DNA from: Nitrospira sp. ND1
GTDB taxonomy: Bacteria > Nitrospirota > Nitrospiria > Nitrospirales > Nitrospiraceae
Assembly (NCBI RefSeq): GCF_900170025.1
Contig: NZ_FWEX01000005.1
Location: 171,073 to 235,072 of the forward strand
Direction of reading: 5' to 3'
Length of the DNA stretch: 64,000 nt
The notes beneath the pieces were generated by a model that saw only the letters and a program-made list of their open reading frames with translations, made no database searches and was not told the origin of the DNA. Position numbers and translations under genes: made by a program. This document shows, in pieces, positions 8,801 to 17,588 of the stretch (its first letter is position 1; each line of letters starts with the position of its first letter).

Positions 8801-9244
8801 GGCTTCAATCGGGTACAGGCGCAAGAGATGCGCGGCAAAACTATGCAGCGTTCCGATCTGCGCTTTCTCGACGTCACGGAGTGCGGCATCGGCCCGGGCC
8901 ACGATCTCATCGGTCGTCCAGCCATACCGCATGCGCAGGTCGGCGATCGAAACCGTGCCACTACCGGCCGCAGGATTGTCGCGGCCTTCCACATTCACCA
9001 ACGAGCGAAGCCGCTCTCGTAAACGGAGTTTCATCTCAGTGGCGGCTTTGTTGGTGAAGGTCAGGGCCACGATGCGCGACAGATCCAACGGATCGGTCCG
9101 GCGCATGAGCAGGTACAACAACCGGTTCACCAGCAGTGTGGTTTTCCCGGTTCCTGCCCCGGCGATCACGACGACATTCCTGTCGAACGTGGTGGCGGCT
9201 GCTTCTCTGGCCGCCTGATCCGGAATCTGCGCCGGTTCAGTCAC
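5858..9244 (-). CDS. addA: AddA/RecB-like UvrD-family helicase-nuclease
   Basis: An 1128-aa superfamily 1A helicase, predicted to work with the gene just upstream in resecting double-strand DNA ends. Walker A GAGTGKTT lies at residues 29-36, TFTNKAA follows, motif II DEFQDTDP lies near 384-391, then GDPKQSIYAFRRAD and near the C-terminal third VLTIHKAKGLEFP. A RecB-type nuclease domain ends the protein (GVIDLLYR, IADYKTD, then QARLYRAAVE). The GTG at 9244 is chosen because it overlaps the end of the addB-like gene by eight bases and starts right before the helicase domain. The longer frame reaching 9406 has no known domain at its N-terminus. Confidence 0.88.
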   Translation of the reverse strand: MTEPAQIPDQAAREAAATTFDRNVVVIAGAGTGKTTLLVNRLLYLLMRRTDPLDLSRIVALTFTNKAATEMKLRLRERLRSLVNVEGRDNPAAGSGTVSIADLRMRYGWTTDEIVARADAALRDVEKAQIGTLHSFAAHLLRLYPIEAGVTPTFQTDEDGSRFEEHFTSEWELWLDGELGAAGSDHGRWRILLDTFSLDELRELAYSLHSDLIDLNGLMQQVAGTGLNKGLRDWFSLRKAQAERLLARYDRPKRRKIELMLAAAADLFALLLAEGLGAVRSFPRESQELLAKDLGAAPTGWKEDDYEAVESLQRIAKRLLRVDHELLQNLLALLAPFVQSVRKSFLDSGWLTFDGLVGKARTLLRDHPPIREQLKRDYRALLVDEFQDTDPVQYEIVLYLAERPGTQAGSWRETELESGKLFIVGDPKQSIYAFRRADIEAFDHVVDRLEGSGALRCELATNFRSHAQVLDLVNGVFNRLLVAQPAIQPPNVPLTVQPNRSSQFRNPGVELRLVASEDDGDLDSAAATRVEAEQIALMVSGLLRPAGQGGEAGGPESGLRPGHIALLFRKLTQAEHYLEALRRHGIAYIIDGEKHFYRRQEVIDLVNILRCVDNPHDRIALVGLLRSAVGGLPDSALVGLQERQALDYREVERLTDWSSPHAEPLRRLYGLLAQLHEQAPRCPLAEVLDLIFAQLPVLELAAASLHGEQAVANLFKVRQMAADLADRPNLTLNGFVSLMLDRLTEQPEEAESALSEDTLDAVRVLTIHKAKGLEFPLVILAGLHHGDGAGRGPARPLIWHDWSTGVQGLDLGDRCSLGAVLVAEKARTREQAERRRLFYVGMTRARECLVLSGALPRRRVRGALLELLEEAAGAELGLAEQQDIPVGAVGLRQIVLQGDDRPPARQRERPVTLEGAVMDRAFSERWMQRDRNWQAQQSEPWLVSPSDFIQKPAPASEREPGQVRRVTPGKTVGTIVHRLLQYWDFTADVASQVASIDHTSLALDEPDTAMQEAVIEEVRDLLRTFAQSAAYDRLRRATVIGREVPFLVPWNGGRQIMEGVIDLLYRIDGALWIADYKTDMIPADQVAARAELYREQARLYRAAVEQSSGEPVAGFDFIFLRHGVAVTV

Positions 9245-12200
9245 GCGCCACCTTCTGCGATCGCACGTCCCGTAACGCCCTGGCCTGCGAGGACCGATAG
9301 GCCCGCCACCAGCTCGGTTGATGGGCGCGGCGGCAGGCGGTTGAGAATTCACAATGGGTGCAGTGGGCGTCCGGGACGATGAAATATTGTGCGGCGCGTA
9401 TGCCATCGAGCAGCACCTGCATCGTCCTGCTCAACATCGGACCGGAGGGTCCCTGCCAGGCCGAAGCGGCAAAGGACACACGCTCAACCGCAGGATCGGC
9501 ATGCGGGAGCAAATAGAGAAACTCGACCTGCTCCGGTAGAGCTTTCTCCCGGTCACCGGACGACCCGGCAGGGGTCATTAAGGCATAGAGCGCAGGCTGC
9601 AGCCGTTGAGCACGCAGGGCCGCTTGTAGGAGATTGCGATCCTTGGCCTCCACGCGGTCGTTCGCTCGATACTTATAATCGATGACCCTCACCGCGCCAG
9701 ACTCCGGATGCCGATCCACCCGGTCCCATCGTCCACGCAACGGAATGTCCTCCCCGCCGGAACCATCCGGCAAAAGTCCGTTGGCATCCAATTCGAATTC
9801 AGCGGGATGGAACCCCGAGGCCAACGCCGTTTCACGATCGAGTGTGACCGTCGCTTCGATCAACCGCCGGACCGACTCTTGTGCCAACTCCCAGGTCAGG
9901 GCGTACCCGGTTCCATGCGTCAGGGCATAGGCTTCAAAGGCCTGCGCGACAGTCCGATTCACCTCCGCAGTGATGACGGAGGCAGGCAACGCCGTCGCCG
10001 GCCAGCCCTGTTGGATCAGCGCCAAATAACAGAATCGCAACGCGTCATGGCAGAGTTGCCCCATCGCCGGAGGCGTGAGTTCCATGGAGGGGACGTGGCG
10101 CACCGATTCAAGCTTGAGCACCTGTCCGGAAAAATATTGAAAGGGACAACGAGCATACGTTTCCAGCGCCGTCGGCGAAAACCCGCGTTCCGTGACCGTA
10201 TTCCAATGGGCGCCTGCATGTTCAAGCATCCCGTCGTACGCGCTCAGCGCCGGATGACCGCTTTCAATCACTCCTTGCGCCCCCAGTCCATGGGAAAATA
10301 ACAACCCGTCACGTCCGACCACCTCCAACAGGGCTGTCACGTCGCGCCCCTGCAGTACCGTGCTCACGGCCAGTTCCTCTCTCGTCTGCAGGTGGGGCGT
10401 GAAGAGCGGAAGATCGACACGATCCGGCCACCGACGTGGGAGGGCGAACAGAGACTCAGGGTCCGACGGGTGTGGCACCACCCCGACCGCATCCAGATAA
10501 CCGGACGGCGCCAACGGGCGACCGGCGGCATCCGCCCGTTGATAGGAGAGATACAGGCGTTCCCCGGCCGACGCTCGCAACAGCTCGAACAGCAGCGCCT
10601 CCTCCCCATATCCCTGCAGCTTCTGGTCGATCTTGTAGCCCAGGGTTTCGCTCAGCACCAGGCGGTGCCGATCACGGAGAAATCCATCCTCATGGATATA
10701 CCGGGGAAACAGTTTTTCGTTCATTCCGACAAGAAAGAGGGCACGGAATCCCACGCCGCGGGCCGCCATCGCATCCAACACCTGCACGCCGTGATGGGAG
10801 GACGGCGCCAGGGCACGGGACGTTCGCGCCAATATCTCCGCAAACGTTTCTGTCCATTCGTCCCAGGTGAGGTTGATGTCGAGGCGATCGAGCGCCCGCA
10901 GCTGGGCGAAGACCCGGGAGAGCGCCTCATTCACATCCGGGGCATCGTCCCAGTGCGCCGTCGCGTCAATGGACGTGGAGACTCCGAGGGGAACGGTCAG
11001 ATGGGTCTCAGCGAGGGAGCAGAAGGCATCGGTCAGGGTGCCATACCCGCCCTGCTCAGGAAGGCGCTTCACATCGTCGATCAGCGGCGAGAGACAGCCC
11101 CACAGCAGACGCAGCTGCACGCCATCGATCGAGAGCGACTCGAGCTCTTCCGTCACGGGGTCGTCGGCATCGGACGACCAGGATTCCAGACGACCCAATT
11201 GCGCCAGCCGTCGCCACTCCTCCTCGCCGCGGGTAATCCCAAGTGCCAGCACCGCCAATCGCCAGAGGTCCGGGCGCGGTTCAACCCCGGCGCGGTTGGC
11301 CGTCAGGCGGCGATTCCACGGGGAGGTAATCACGTCCAACATGGCCGGTCGATGCAGCCCGCTTCCCTTGAGCCGAGCCAGGTGAAGCAGCGTCTTCACG
11401 GACGGTTCCTGTAACAGCGGCACCGTCGCGCTGGAGAGAAACGGAATGCGATGCTGGTCGAAAGTTCGTTTCAGGGACGCCTGGTACGGCACAAGGGTGC
11501 GACCCACCACACCGATTTCGTCGAACGCGAAGCCGTTGGTTTCCACCAGCGATAGGATTTGTTTGCAGACCAGCGTCAGCTCATCGTCAATCCCGGCGGC
11601 ATTTCGTACCTCAACCGATACATTTACTTCCTGAGAAGCATGCGCACCATCACCGGAGGGAGCCCCCGCTCGCTCGTCGCCCCCTCCGGCAATCGGGTAG
11701 AGGTGCCGCTCCAGAAACTGTCGCGCAAAACCGTAGGCCGGTCGTTCGCTGAGCGGGAAATATACCGTGACCGGCAGGGAGATGCTGAGCGATTCCAGGA
11801 GAGTCAGCTGGGTTTGCGTCAGGTCGTACGACCCATAGTACCAGAGACCGTTGAGACTACGAAGAAACGGAGAAGCGGGTACAAAATCGGTGACGAGCGC
11901 GGCCAAGTCATCCGGAGATCCCACACCCAGTGCGGCACTGCCGTTCCGCAGCGCGGCATATAAGGTAAACAATCCCTTAAGCTTCTCACCGTCTTCAGGC
12001 GGAAATTGGCCTTCCTCCACTGCGCGTAACGCCAGGGCAGAATCCACCGTGGCATCCTTGAGGTCTCGCACGCTGGCCCACAGAGCCGGCCAGGCTCCGG
12101 CCGGCAGCTGTGGCAAACGAAGCGCCCCGGTCTGAGGCACGTTGCGTTGCCCGAGGTGCTGAAGCAGGCGCTCGAAAAACGTGTCGGTGACGAGTTCGAG

Positions 12201-12467
12201 CTGCCGCACCGCACCAGCCGCTCCTGCTGTAGTGCGGCGCTCGCGCAGCAACTGCAACGCCAACTGGTGAAACGAGAGAATGTGGACGTTCAGTAGTGCC
12301 AGCCCCCGCTTGACGACCAGCAGCCGCTTGAGCGAGCGACGCAACTGATCCGAGGGCACCACCAGCGCGACTGCGGCTTGGGGGTCGCCGGACTTGAGAA
12401 CACGCAGATCGTGAACAAGTTGCGATTCGAGTGTGGGATGAAACGGACCGGTGACGAGGCGGAGCAT
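9237..12467 (-). CDS. addB: AddB-like nuclease/inactivated-helicase subunit
   Basis: A 1076-aa partner of the AddA-like protein. The N-terminal half resembles a UvrD-type fold without a usable Walker A motif, as in AddB, RecC and related inactivated subunits. The C-terminal region has PD-(D/E)XK nuclease signs (RGRWDRVDR, then VRVIDYKYR). Around it sit four cysteines suited to an AddB-type iron-sulfur staple: one in YARCPFQYF and three in CTHCEFSTACR. It overlaps the addA-like start by eight bases, indicating a two-subunit complex made in step. No recD-like gene is present, which fits AddAB rather than RecBCD. A distant AdnA/AdnB-type arrangement cannot be excluded. Confidence 0.8.
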   Translation of the reverse strand: MLRLVTGPFHPTLESQLVHDLRVLKSGDPQAAVALVVPSDQLRRSLKRLLVVKRGLALLNVHILSFHQLALQLLRERRTTAGAAGAVRQLELVTDTFFERLLQHLGQRNVPQTGALRLPQLPAGAWPALWASVRDLKDATVDSALALRAVEEGQFPPEDGEKLKGLFTLYAALRNGSAALGVGSPDDLAALVTDFVPASPFLRSLNGLWYYGSYDLTQTQLTLLESLSISLPVTVYFPLSERPAYGFARQFLERHLYPIAGGGDERAGAPSGDGAHASQEVNVSVEVRNAAGIDDELTLVCKQILSLVETNGFAFDEIGVVGRTLVPYQASLKRTFDQHRIPFLSSATVPLLQEPSVKTLLHLARLKGSGLHRPAMLDVITSPWNRRLTANRAGVEPRPDLWRLAVLALGITRGEEEWRRLAQLGRLESWSSDADDPVTEELESLSIDGVQLRLLWGCLSPLIDDVKRLPEQGGYGTLTDAFCSLAETHLTVPLGVSTSIDATAHWDDAPDVNEALSRVFAQLRALDRLDINLTWDEWTETFAEILARTSRALAPSSHHGVQVLDAMAARGVGFRALFLVGMNEKLFPRYIHEDGFLRDRHRLVLSETLGYKIDQKLQGYGEEALLFELLRASAGERLYLSYQRADAAGRPLAPSGYLDAVGVVPHPSDPESLFALPRRWPDRVDLPLFTPHLQTREELAVSTVLQGRDVTALLEVVGRDGLLFSHGLGAQGVIESGHPALSAYDGMLEHAGAHWNTVTERGFSPTALETYARCPFQYFSGQVLKLESVRHVPSMELTPPAMGQLCHDALRFCYLALIQQGWPATALPASVITAEVNRTVAQAFEAYALTHGTGYALTWELAQESVRRLIEATVTLDRETALASGFHPAEFELDANGLLPDGSGGEDIPLRGRWDRVDRHPESGAVRVIDYKYRANDRVEAKDRNLLQAALRAQRLQPALYALMTPAGSSGDREKALPEQVEFLYLLPHADPAVERVSFAASAWQGPSGPMLSRTMQVLLDGIRAAQYFIVPDAHCTHCEFSTACRRAHQPSWWRAYRSSQARALRDVRSQKVARD

Positions 12468-12573
12468 GGAGACCGTGGGCCGTTAATCGTAAAGCGCGGA
12501 GCGGAAGGCCGCAGAGAGTATCTCGGCAACCCTCCGCTCTTCACGCGTGAGAGGCGAAGAACGCCGTTGACTG

Positions 12574-12738
12574 CTAGCCGGTTTCCGGACCGAGCAGCTC
12601 ACCGTTGCAATCGACGCAGGCCCAATCGCCATCGATGAACTTCATCGGGTCTCCGCACGTCCCGCATTCAGGCGGCGGTCCCTTATCGATCATGGGAAGA
12701 ATCGGCAGTTCGAAATCGTCATCATCGGGAACGGTCAT
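12574..12738 (-). CDS. 54-aa zinc-ribbon protein
   Basis: A short gene of 54 codons plus TAG. The acidic N-terminus (TVPDDDDFELPILP) is followed by two CxxC pairs, CGTCGDPMKF and ACVDCNGELLG, spaced as a zinc ribbon. GGAGAG lies just before the ATG, which supports translation. It lies 12 bp downstream of the thioredoxin-like gene on the same strand, so the two are probably co-transcribed. No function can be assigned; candidates are a metal-binding adaptor or a nucleic-acid-binding ribbon. Confidence 0.75.
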   Translation of the reverse strand: MTVPDDDDFELPILPMIDKGPPPECGTCGDPMKFIDGDWACVDCNGELLGPETG

Positions 12739-12750
12739 ATCTCTCCAATC

Positions 12751-13017
12751 TCACGCGCCCTGCGGTTTCATCTTCAGCTGCAACGCCTTCTCGGCGCTTT
12801 GACGAGGCGGCACCCCCACGAACGTCAGACGGCCGTCGATAATCGTCGCGGGCACGGCCCGGACCGAATGCCGATTCGCCAATTCCTGACCATCCGGGGT
12901 CGTAATATCGACCTCGCGATAGCTAAAGCTATACTTTACCCTAAGTTCCTTCCACAAGCGTTTCGCTGATGGACAGGCTCCGCAGGTCGGTGAGTGCAAT
13001 AAGGTAATATTCGGCAT
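12751..13017 (-). CDS. Thioredoxin/glutaredoxin-fold protein
   Basis: An 88-aa protein with a redox motif CGAC (Cys12, Cys15) after the first strand (ITLLHSPTCGACPSAK). The cis-proline segment AVPATIIDGRLTFVG follows, typical of thioredoxin-like domains. This suggests a small thiol-disulfide oxidoreductase. No signal peptide is seen, so it is probably cytoplasmic. The ATG at 13017 follows GAGAGGGG at good spacing; a TTG two codons upstream is less likely. It is followed at once by a small zinc-ribbon gene. Confidence 0.82.
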   Translation of the reverse strand: MPNITLLHSPTCGACPSAKRLWKELRVKYSFSYREVDITTPDGQELANRHSVRAVPATIIDGRLTFVGVPPRQSAEKALQLKMKPQGA

Positions 13018-13087
13018 GGACAACCCCTCTCCTTAACGTAAGCGGATCTTAACACCCGCGCAGAGGACCGCGCAAGCAAACGCATGC

Positions 13088-13116
13088 CTGACATTGCTCA
13101 TCGAGCCGTATATACT
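13088..13116 (+). promoter_or_regulatory. Sigma-70-like promoter for pgm
   Basis: CTGACA (13088-13093) and TATACT (13111-13116) with a 17-bp spacer. It lies inside the longest possible pgm frame, which supports the downstream start at 13174. Confidence 0.55.
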
Positions 13117-13173
13117 GAGCGAGGCATCATTCAGAACCGCCTCATCCACCCATCATCGTTTGCTGAGGAATCT

Positions 13174-14826
13174 ATGGCTCTCCACCCTCGTGCCGGACAA
13201 CCGGCACAACCGGAACAACTGGTCAATCTCGAGAAACTTGAACAGGCCTATTATGGCGAAGTACCGGACCCGTCCGATCCCCGGCAGCAGGTGAGTTTCG
13301 GCACCAGCGGACATCGCGGTTCCTCCCTTCGCCGCACCTTCAATGAAGCCCACATTCTTGCGATCACCCAGGCCATCTGCGAATACCGGGCTCAGGCCGG
13401 AACCACCGGACCCCTGTTCATCGGCAAGGATACCCACGCCCTCTCCGCACCGGCTCAACGCAGTGCACTGGAGGTACTGGCCGCAAATGGTATTCAGGTC
13501 CGCATGGATCAGGCTGACGGGTATACCCCCACTCCGGTCATTTCGCACGCAATTCTGACCACGAATCAGGGCCGCACGTCGGGTCTTGCGGATGGCATCG
13601 TCATCACCCCTTCACACAACCCTCCGGAGGACGGCGGCTTCAAGTACAACCCGCCGCACGGCGGTCCGGCCGACACGGAGGTCACGAAGGCGATTGAGAC
13701 GCGCGCCAATGCATTGCTGGCGACCAAACTACACGGCGTCAAACGCGTCCCTTATAACCAGGCGTTGAAGGCCGCGTCCACGACGCGACACGATTTCGTC
13801 GGCCACTATCTCGCCGATCTGGCCAACGTCGTGGATCTCGAACGCATCAAAGCGGCGAAGTTGCGTCTGGGCGTCGATCCGTTGGGTGGCGCCGCCGTGG
13901 CCTACTGGCGTCCACTGGCAGAACGGTATGGATTGGACCTGCACATCGTCAACGAGTCCGTCGATCCGACCTTTCGTTTCATGACGCTGGATTGGGACGG
14001 CAAGATCCGCATGGACTGCTCTTCCCCCCACGCCATGGCCTCGCTCATCAAACTCAAAGACCGCTTCGATCTTGCCTTCGGCAACGACACCGATACCGAT
14101 CGCCATGGCATTGTGACACCCGGGGGCGGTCTGATGAACCCCAATCACTACCTCGCTGCCGCGATCTCGTATCTGTTTACCCATCGCCCAGGATGGAACG
14201 CCGGCGCAGGAATCGGCAAGACCGTCGTCAGCAGCAGCATGATCGACCGGGTAGCGAATGACTTACAACGTCGTATGGTCGAGGTGCCGGTCGGCTTCAA
14301 GTGGTTCGTCGCAGGTCTTCGAGACGGTTCGTTAGGATTCGGCGGTGAAGAAAGTGCGGGGGCGGCATTTCTCCGTCGTGACGGCGCCACATGGGTCACC
14401 GACAAAGACGGCATCATCATGGATCTGCTCGCGGCGGAAATGCTGGCGGTCACCGGAAAAGATCCGGCGCAACTCTATGCGGACTTGACGGCCCGCCTCG
14501 GCGAGCCGGTCTACGAACGGATCGATGCCCCGGCCACCAGAGCGCAAAAGGCCGCGCTCCAGAAATTCTCCCCGCAGCAGGTGCAGAGTCGGGAACTCGC
14601 GGGAGAACCGATTACCGCCATGTTGACGGCAGCGCCCGGCAACATGGCTTCGATCGGAGGGTTGAAAGTGACGACGGCCAACGGCTGGTTTGCCGCGCGC
14701 CCCAGCGGAACGGAAGACGTCTATAAACTCTATGCGGAAAGCTTCAACGGCCAGGCCCATCTCAGGCGGATTCAGGAAGATGCGCAAGCGTTGATCAAAC
14801 AGGTCTTCTCCAGCGCCGGAGCCTGA
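13174..14826 (+). CDS. pgm: Phosphoglucomutase (alpha-D-glucose-specific)
   Basis: Interconverts glucose 1-phosphate and glucose 6-phosphate, linking glycolysis or gluconeogenesis with glycogen and cell-surface sugar synthesis. The active-site phosphoserine loop is [11 protein letters not shown], the metal loop is [10 protein letters not shown], the sugar loop is [10 protein letters not shown] and the phosphate loop near the C-terminus is [10 protein letters not shown]. All four catalytic loops are intact. The ATG at 13174 is preceded by GAGGAA and gives 550 aa, close to the usual 546; the longer frame from 13084 would begin upstream of the -10 of the predicted promoter. Confidence 0.96.
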   Translation: MALHPRAGQPAQPEQLVNLEKLEQAYYGEVPDPSDPRQQVSFGTSGHRGSSLRRTFNEAHILAITQAICEYRAQAGTTGPLFIGKDTHALSAPAQRSALEVLAANGIQVRMDQADGYTPTPVISHAILTTNQGRTSGLADGIVITPSHNPPEDGGFKYNPPHGGPADTEVTKAIETRANALLATKLHGVKRVPYNQALKAASTTRHDFVGHYLADLANVVDLERIKAAKLRLGVDPLGGAAVAYWRPLAERYGLDLHIVNESVDPTFRFMTLDWDGKIRMDCSSPHAMASLIKLKDRFDLAFGNDTDTDRHGIVTPGGGLMNPNHYLAAAISYLFTHRPGWNAGAGIGKTVVSSSMIDRVANDLQRRMVEVPVGFKWFVAGLRDGSLGFGGEESAGAAFLRRDGATWVTDKDGIIMDLLAAEMLAVTGKDPAQLYADLTARLGEPVYERIDAPATRAQKAALQKFSPQQVQSRELAGEPITAMLTAAPGNMASIGGLKVTTANGWFAARPSGTEDVYKLYAESFNGQAHLRRIQEDAQALIKQVFSSAGA

Positions 14827-14865
14827 CCGGATGCCGGAATGTTCCGTAGAAAAGTTCACATGAGT

Positions 14866-14940
14866 CGTCAAACGTGAGACGTGGGACGACAGAACGCTCT
14901 TTTTAGACACCTGCAACACGCGACGTTTCACGTCTTACGG
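14866..14940. repeat. Intergenic imperfect inverted repeat (ACGTGA-rich)
   Basis: CGTCAAACGTGAGACGTGG on the left pairs with GACGTTTCACGTCTTACG on the right (about 15 of 19 positions), around a loop containing CTCTTTTTAG. Related ACGTTTCACG motifs occur at 48830-48861. It may act as a terminator after pgm or belong to a dispersed family. Confidence 0.45.
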
Positions 14941-15021
14941 ATTTCTGGACGGTCATTTCCAGCCTGCAGTGAGTTGTTGCTATCGGGCATGATTCTGAAG
15001 ACCAGCTATACTTAAGTCAGT

Positions 15022-15720
15022 ATGTCCAGATTCTCTCACACGCTGTGCACCCTGCTTGTCGGCGCCGCCCTGAGCGCCTGCGCCGCACCGGCATCCCAGG
15101 GTCTCCGCCAGGCGGTTACCCCGCTTCCTGACTGCTGCCGCACAACCCAAGCCGACCTTCGCAAACGGGCGATCGTACAAACCGCCGTCAACCTGGTCGG
15201 CGCGAAAACGATCGAGAGCCAGGGCCGCCGCATCTCTTACGATTGTGCCGGAGTGACCCGAGCCATCTACCTCGCCCACGGCATCGACCTCTTTGAAGGA
15301 GGTGCTGCAGACGGCAAGGCCAACGGCGTGGGTCTGATCTATAACCATCTTCGCAAGCATGGCCAACTCCATCGCGGTCCGGTCGTACAAGCCGGCGATC
15401 TGGTGTTTTTCGATAATACCTGGGACTACAATGGGGACGGTCTCGTCAACGATCCCTTGACCCATGTGGGAATCGTGGAGAGGGTGGAGAGCAACGGCAC
15501 GATTGTCTTTATCAGCCGCGTGGCCGGAGCGATCGAGCGCTACCGGATGAATGTGGCGCATCCTCACATTCACCGCACCGCCGACGGCCGCTTGCTCAAT
15601 GACTACATGCGGCGGAAGCATTGGCGGGATGGCGAACAGACGCCCTACCTGACCGGGGAGTTATTTGCCGCCTTCGGCACGAGGGTGGTAGAGTCAGCCT
15701 CATCACCAGACAGACGGTAA
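15022..15720 (+). CDS. NlpC/P60- or CHAP-like lipoprotein
   Basis: A 232-aa lipoprotein precursor: hydrophobic stretch, then ALSACAAP with the lipid-bearing cysteine. The mature domain has the cysteine of a papain-like fold in SYDCAGVTRAIY and a histidine in LTHVGIVERVE, with GDLVFFDNTWD between them, as in CHAP or NlpC/P60 peptidoglycan hydrolases. A role in cell-wall cutting or remodelling at the outer membrane is inferred from the family. The yacG gene follows six bases after the stop. The acidic loop DYNGDGLVND resembles a calcium-binding sequence. Confidence 0.75.
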   Translation: MSRFSHTLCTLLVGAALSACAAPASQGLRQAVTPLPDCCRTTQADLRKRAIVQTAVNLVGAKTIESQGRRISYDCAGVTRAIYLAHGIDLFEGGAADGKANGVGLIYNHLRKHGQLHRGPVVQAGDLVFFDNTWDYNGDGLVNDPLTHVGIVERVESNGTIVFISRVAGAIERYRMNVAHPHIHRTADGRLLNDYMRRKHWRDGEQTPYLTGELFAAFGTRVVESASSPDRR

Positions 15721-15725
15721 ACACC

Positions 15726-15926
15726 TTGTCCCCTGCTCCGTTGCGTACCACCCGCTGCCCCGAATGCCACCAGCCCACTACGTGGCAGGACAATCCCTGG
15801 CGTCCATTCTGTTCGGAGCGGTGTCAAACGATCGACTTGGGGGCTTGGGCAGGAGAGCAGTACAGAGTCGCAGGACCCAGCCTGACGGTGGGCGGATCGG
15901 AATCATCTTCACCGGACAACGAGTGA
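15726..15926 (+). CDS. yacG: DNA gyrase inhibitor YacG (zinc-binding)
   Basis: A small zinc protein that in E. coli binds GyrB and inhibits gyrase. The signature is clear: CPECHQPTTW, then WRPFCSERCQTIDLGAWA, giving four zinc-ligand cysteines and the DLGxW motif. No ATG lies in frame near the domain. A TTG at 15726 gives 66 aa and is the best start, although its Shine-Dalgarno sequence is weak, so translation may be coupled to the lipoprotein gene ending six bases upstream. The acidic C-terminal tail after the domain is usual for the family. Confidence 0.85.
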   Translation: MSPAPLRTTRCPECHQPTTWQDNPWRPFCSERCQTIDLGAWAGEQYRVAGPSLTVGGSESSSPDNE

Positions 15927-15936
15927 CCGGGTCGGT

Positions 15937-16302
15937 CTACTCGCAGCGACAGTTCGCCTTGTAGTCCATACACATCGGGCCGAAGCTCCGCTCGCAGTCA
16001 CAACTGCACTTGGGCGTCTTATCGGCCGGACAGGTGATCTGACAGGTCTGCTTGATCCCCATGCCACAGGACACGATCTCGCAGGAATTGGAGCCTTCGG
16101 CGAACAGCAGCGGCAATGACGGCGCCACCGGAGCCTGGGTCTGCTGAAGGACGCCGCCACGACTCTCCGGTATCTGGGTGATCGCTGGAATGCTCCCTGC
16201 TCCAGCCTCCTCTGCCCAAACCGGCGCAGTAACCCCGATCAGCAGGACGACCAGCAGAACCACTGCACTCCCCGCCATGCGTCGCGATGGATAACGTGTC
16301 AT
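15937..16302 (-). CDS. Exported cysteine-rich protein
   Basis: A 121-aa precursor with a signal peptide (basic start, hydrophobic run AVVLLVVLLIGVTAPVWA, cleavage after AWA-like residues). The last 50 residues hold ten cysteines (for example CEIVSCGMGIKQTCQITC, then CSCDCERSFGPMC, and a final NCRCE). That number points to several disulfides or to metal binding in the periplasm. I know no family for it. GGTGAGGGT precedes the ATG. It follows the DUF1501 gene by 67 bp on the same strand. Confidence 0.75.
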   Translation of the reverse strand: MTRYPSRRMAGSAVVLLVVLLIGVTAPVWAEEAGAGSIPAITQIPESRGGVLQQTQAPVAPSLPLLFAEGSNSCEIVSCGMGIKQTCQITCPADKTPKCSCDCERSFGPMCMDYKANCRCE

Positions 16303-16369
16303 ACCCTCACCTTCCTTTCAGACGGCAGCAGAATAGGAAGAATGGCCTGTAAAATCAAGTCTCGACTCA

Positions 16370-17581
16370 CTAAGTAAGACAGTCGAGCGCCGGATAGCGC
16401 CCGGTTCCGAAAGAAACGGCAGGCAATCCCCACCATTTCTCAATGACGGTCGCATACACAGCCCGATAGTCGAGCGTATGCTTCAGATCCCCGTCCTGGA
16501 GATCTCTCAGTGAGGGAGATACTCCATAGAGGCCGCCCTTCACGCGCCCGCCCATGAAAAAGTGCGGGGCCGCCGTGCCATGGTCGGTTCCATGGCTGGC
16601 ATTCTCTCCTACTCGGCGACCGAACTCCGAATAGGTCATGACCAGCACATCCTTCCAGGCGCCCAGCTTCTCCATTGCCGCGCGGAAGGTCGTCAGGCCC
16701 TGCGCCAGTTCCTCTAACAACCGGTGATGTGTCGCCGACTGGCCGGCATGGGTATCGAAACTTCCTTGCGTCACTTTGATGACTGCGACCGGCACCTGCG
16801 CGGCGATGAGCTTGGCTGCGACCTCCAGCTGTTTGCCGATCTTATTCGCCGGAAAGTCGCTCGTGAGTGGCGGCGCCTGCCGAATACGGCCCTGTAGATC
16901 GGAAGCGGCCTGGGAGATTTCCCGCTGGACCTCCAGAATATGGGCCAGAGCAGGGTTGCTCGTCGAGAGGGAAGCCGGTCGAACGGACCCGGCCTGCTGC
17001 AGAAACTGCCCCGGATCATGCAGGGCAATGGTGCGTGCCTTCCCTCCACTCAATGGACCGCTATCGCCCTTGCCAAGCACAATCCCCTCAGCGGTGAATC
17101 GCGCCGGCAGCGGATGTTGCTCAAACACACGCGAGAGCCAGCCGGTGTCCAGCACCTGCTCGCTGTCTGACGCCGTCTCCCAAATCTCGATGGATCGGAA
17201 ATGGGAACGATTCGGTCGGGGATACCCGACCCCATGCAGGCAAGCCAGCTCCTTGTTCTTCCAGAAGGGCATCAGCGGGGCCAACGCCGGATGGAGTCCG
17301 AACTGAGGGGTGAGTTGGCGGACCTGGTCACGCGAAATCGCTAATTGCGGTCGAGCCTGATAATAGGCCGCCTCTGCGTAGGGAATGAGCGTGTTGAGCC
17401 CGTCGTTCCCGCCATGCAACTCAACCAACAGCAACAGCCGTTCCCGGTTGCCCGCTCCGGCACCAACCCCGTTCTTCTCCGCTGCCCGGAGTTCCGGCAA
17501 CCACTGTGGACGCAACAGAACGAGCGGCAGAGCCACTGCGGCTTTCAGCAACGTTCTTCGATCCAACCCCTTCCCGTTCAT
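16370..17581 (-). CDS. DUF1501 family exported protein (Tat signal)
   Basis: A 403-aa protein that begins with a twin-arginine signal (LDRRTLLKAAVALPLVLL). The alkaline-phosphatase/sulfatase-like fold of DUF1501 shows in LLLVELHGGNDGLNTLIPY, in the GVGYPRPNRSHFRSIEIW segment and in MTYSEFGRRVGENAS-HGTDHGTAAPHFFMGG near the end. The substrate of these proteins is unknown. It lies eight bases after the DUF1800 gene; the two are very commonly paired in bacteria and are thought to act together in export or outer-surface assembly. GAGG precedes the ATG. Confidence 0.9.
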   Translation of the reverse strand: MNGKGLDRRTLLKAAVALPLVLLRPQWLPELRAAEKNGVGAGAGNRERLLLLVELHGGNDGLNTLIPYAEAAYYQARPQLAISRDQVRQLTPQFGLHPALAPLMPFWKNKELACLHGVGYPRPNRSHFRSIEIWETASDSEQVLDTGWLSRVFEQHPLPARFTAEGIVLGKGDSGPLSGGKARTIALHDPGQFLQQAGSVRPASLSTSNPALAHILEVQREISQAASDLQGRIRQAPPLTSDFPANKIGKQLEVAAKLIAAQVPVAVIKVTQGSFDTHAGQSATHHRLLEELAQGLTTFRAAMEKLGAWKDVLVMTYSEFGRRVGENASHGTDHGTAAPHFFMGGRVKGGLYGVSPSLRDLQDGDLKHTLDYRAVYATVIEKWWGLPAVSFGTGRYPALDCLT

Positions 17582-17588
17582 GGCGGCC

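Noticed and set aside
10392-11414. 340-aa plus-strand open frame
   Set aside because: Lies wholly antisense to the AddB-like gene, has a biased His/Arg/Gln composition and no domain pattern.
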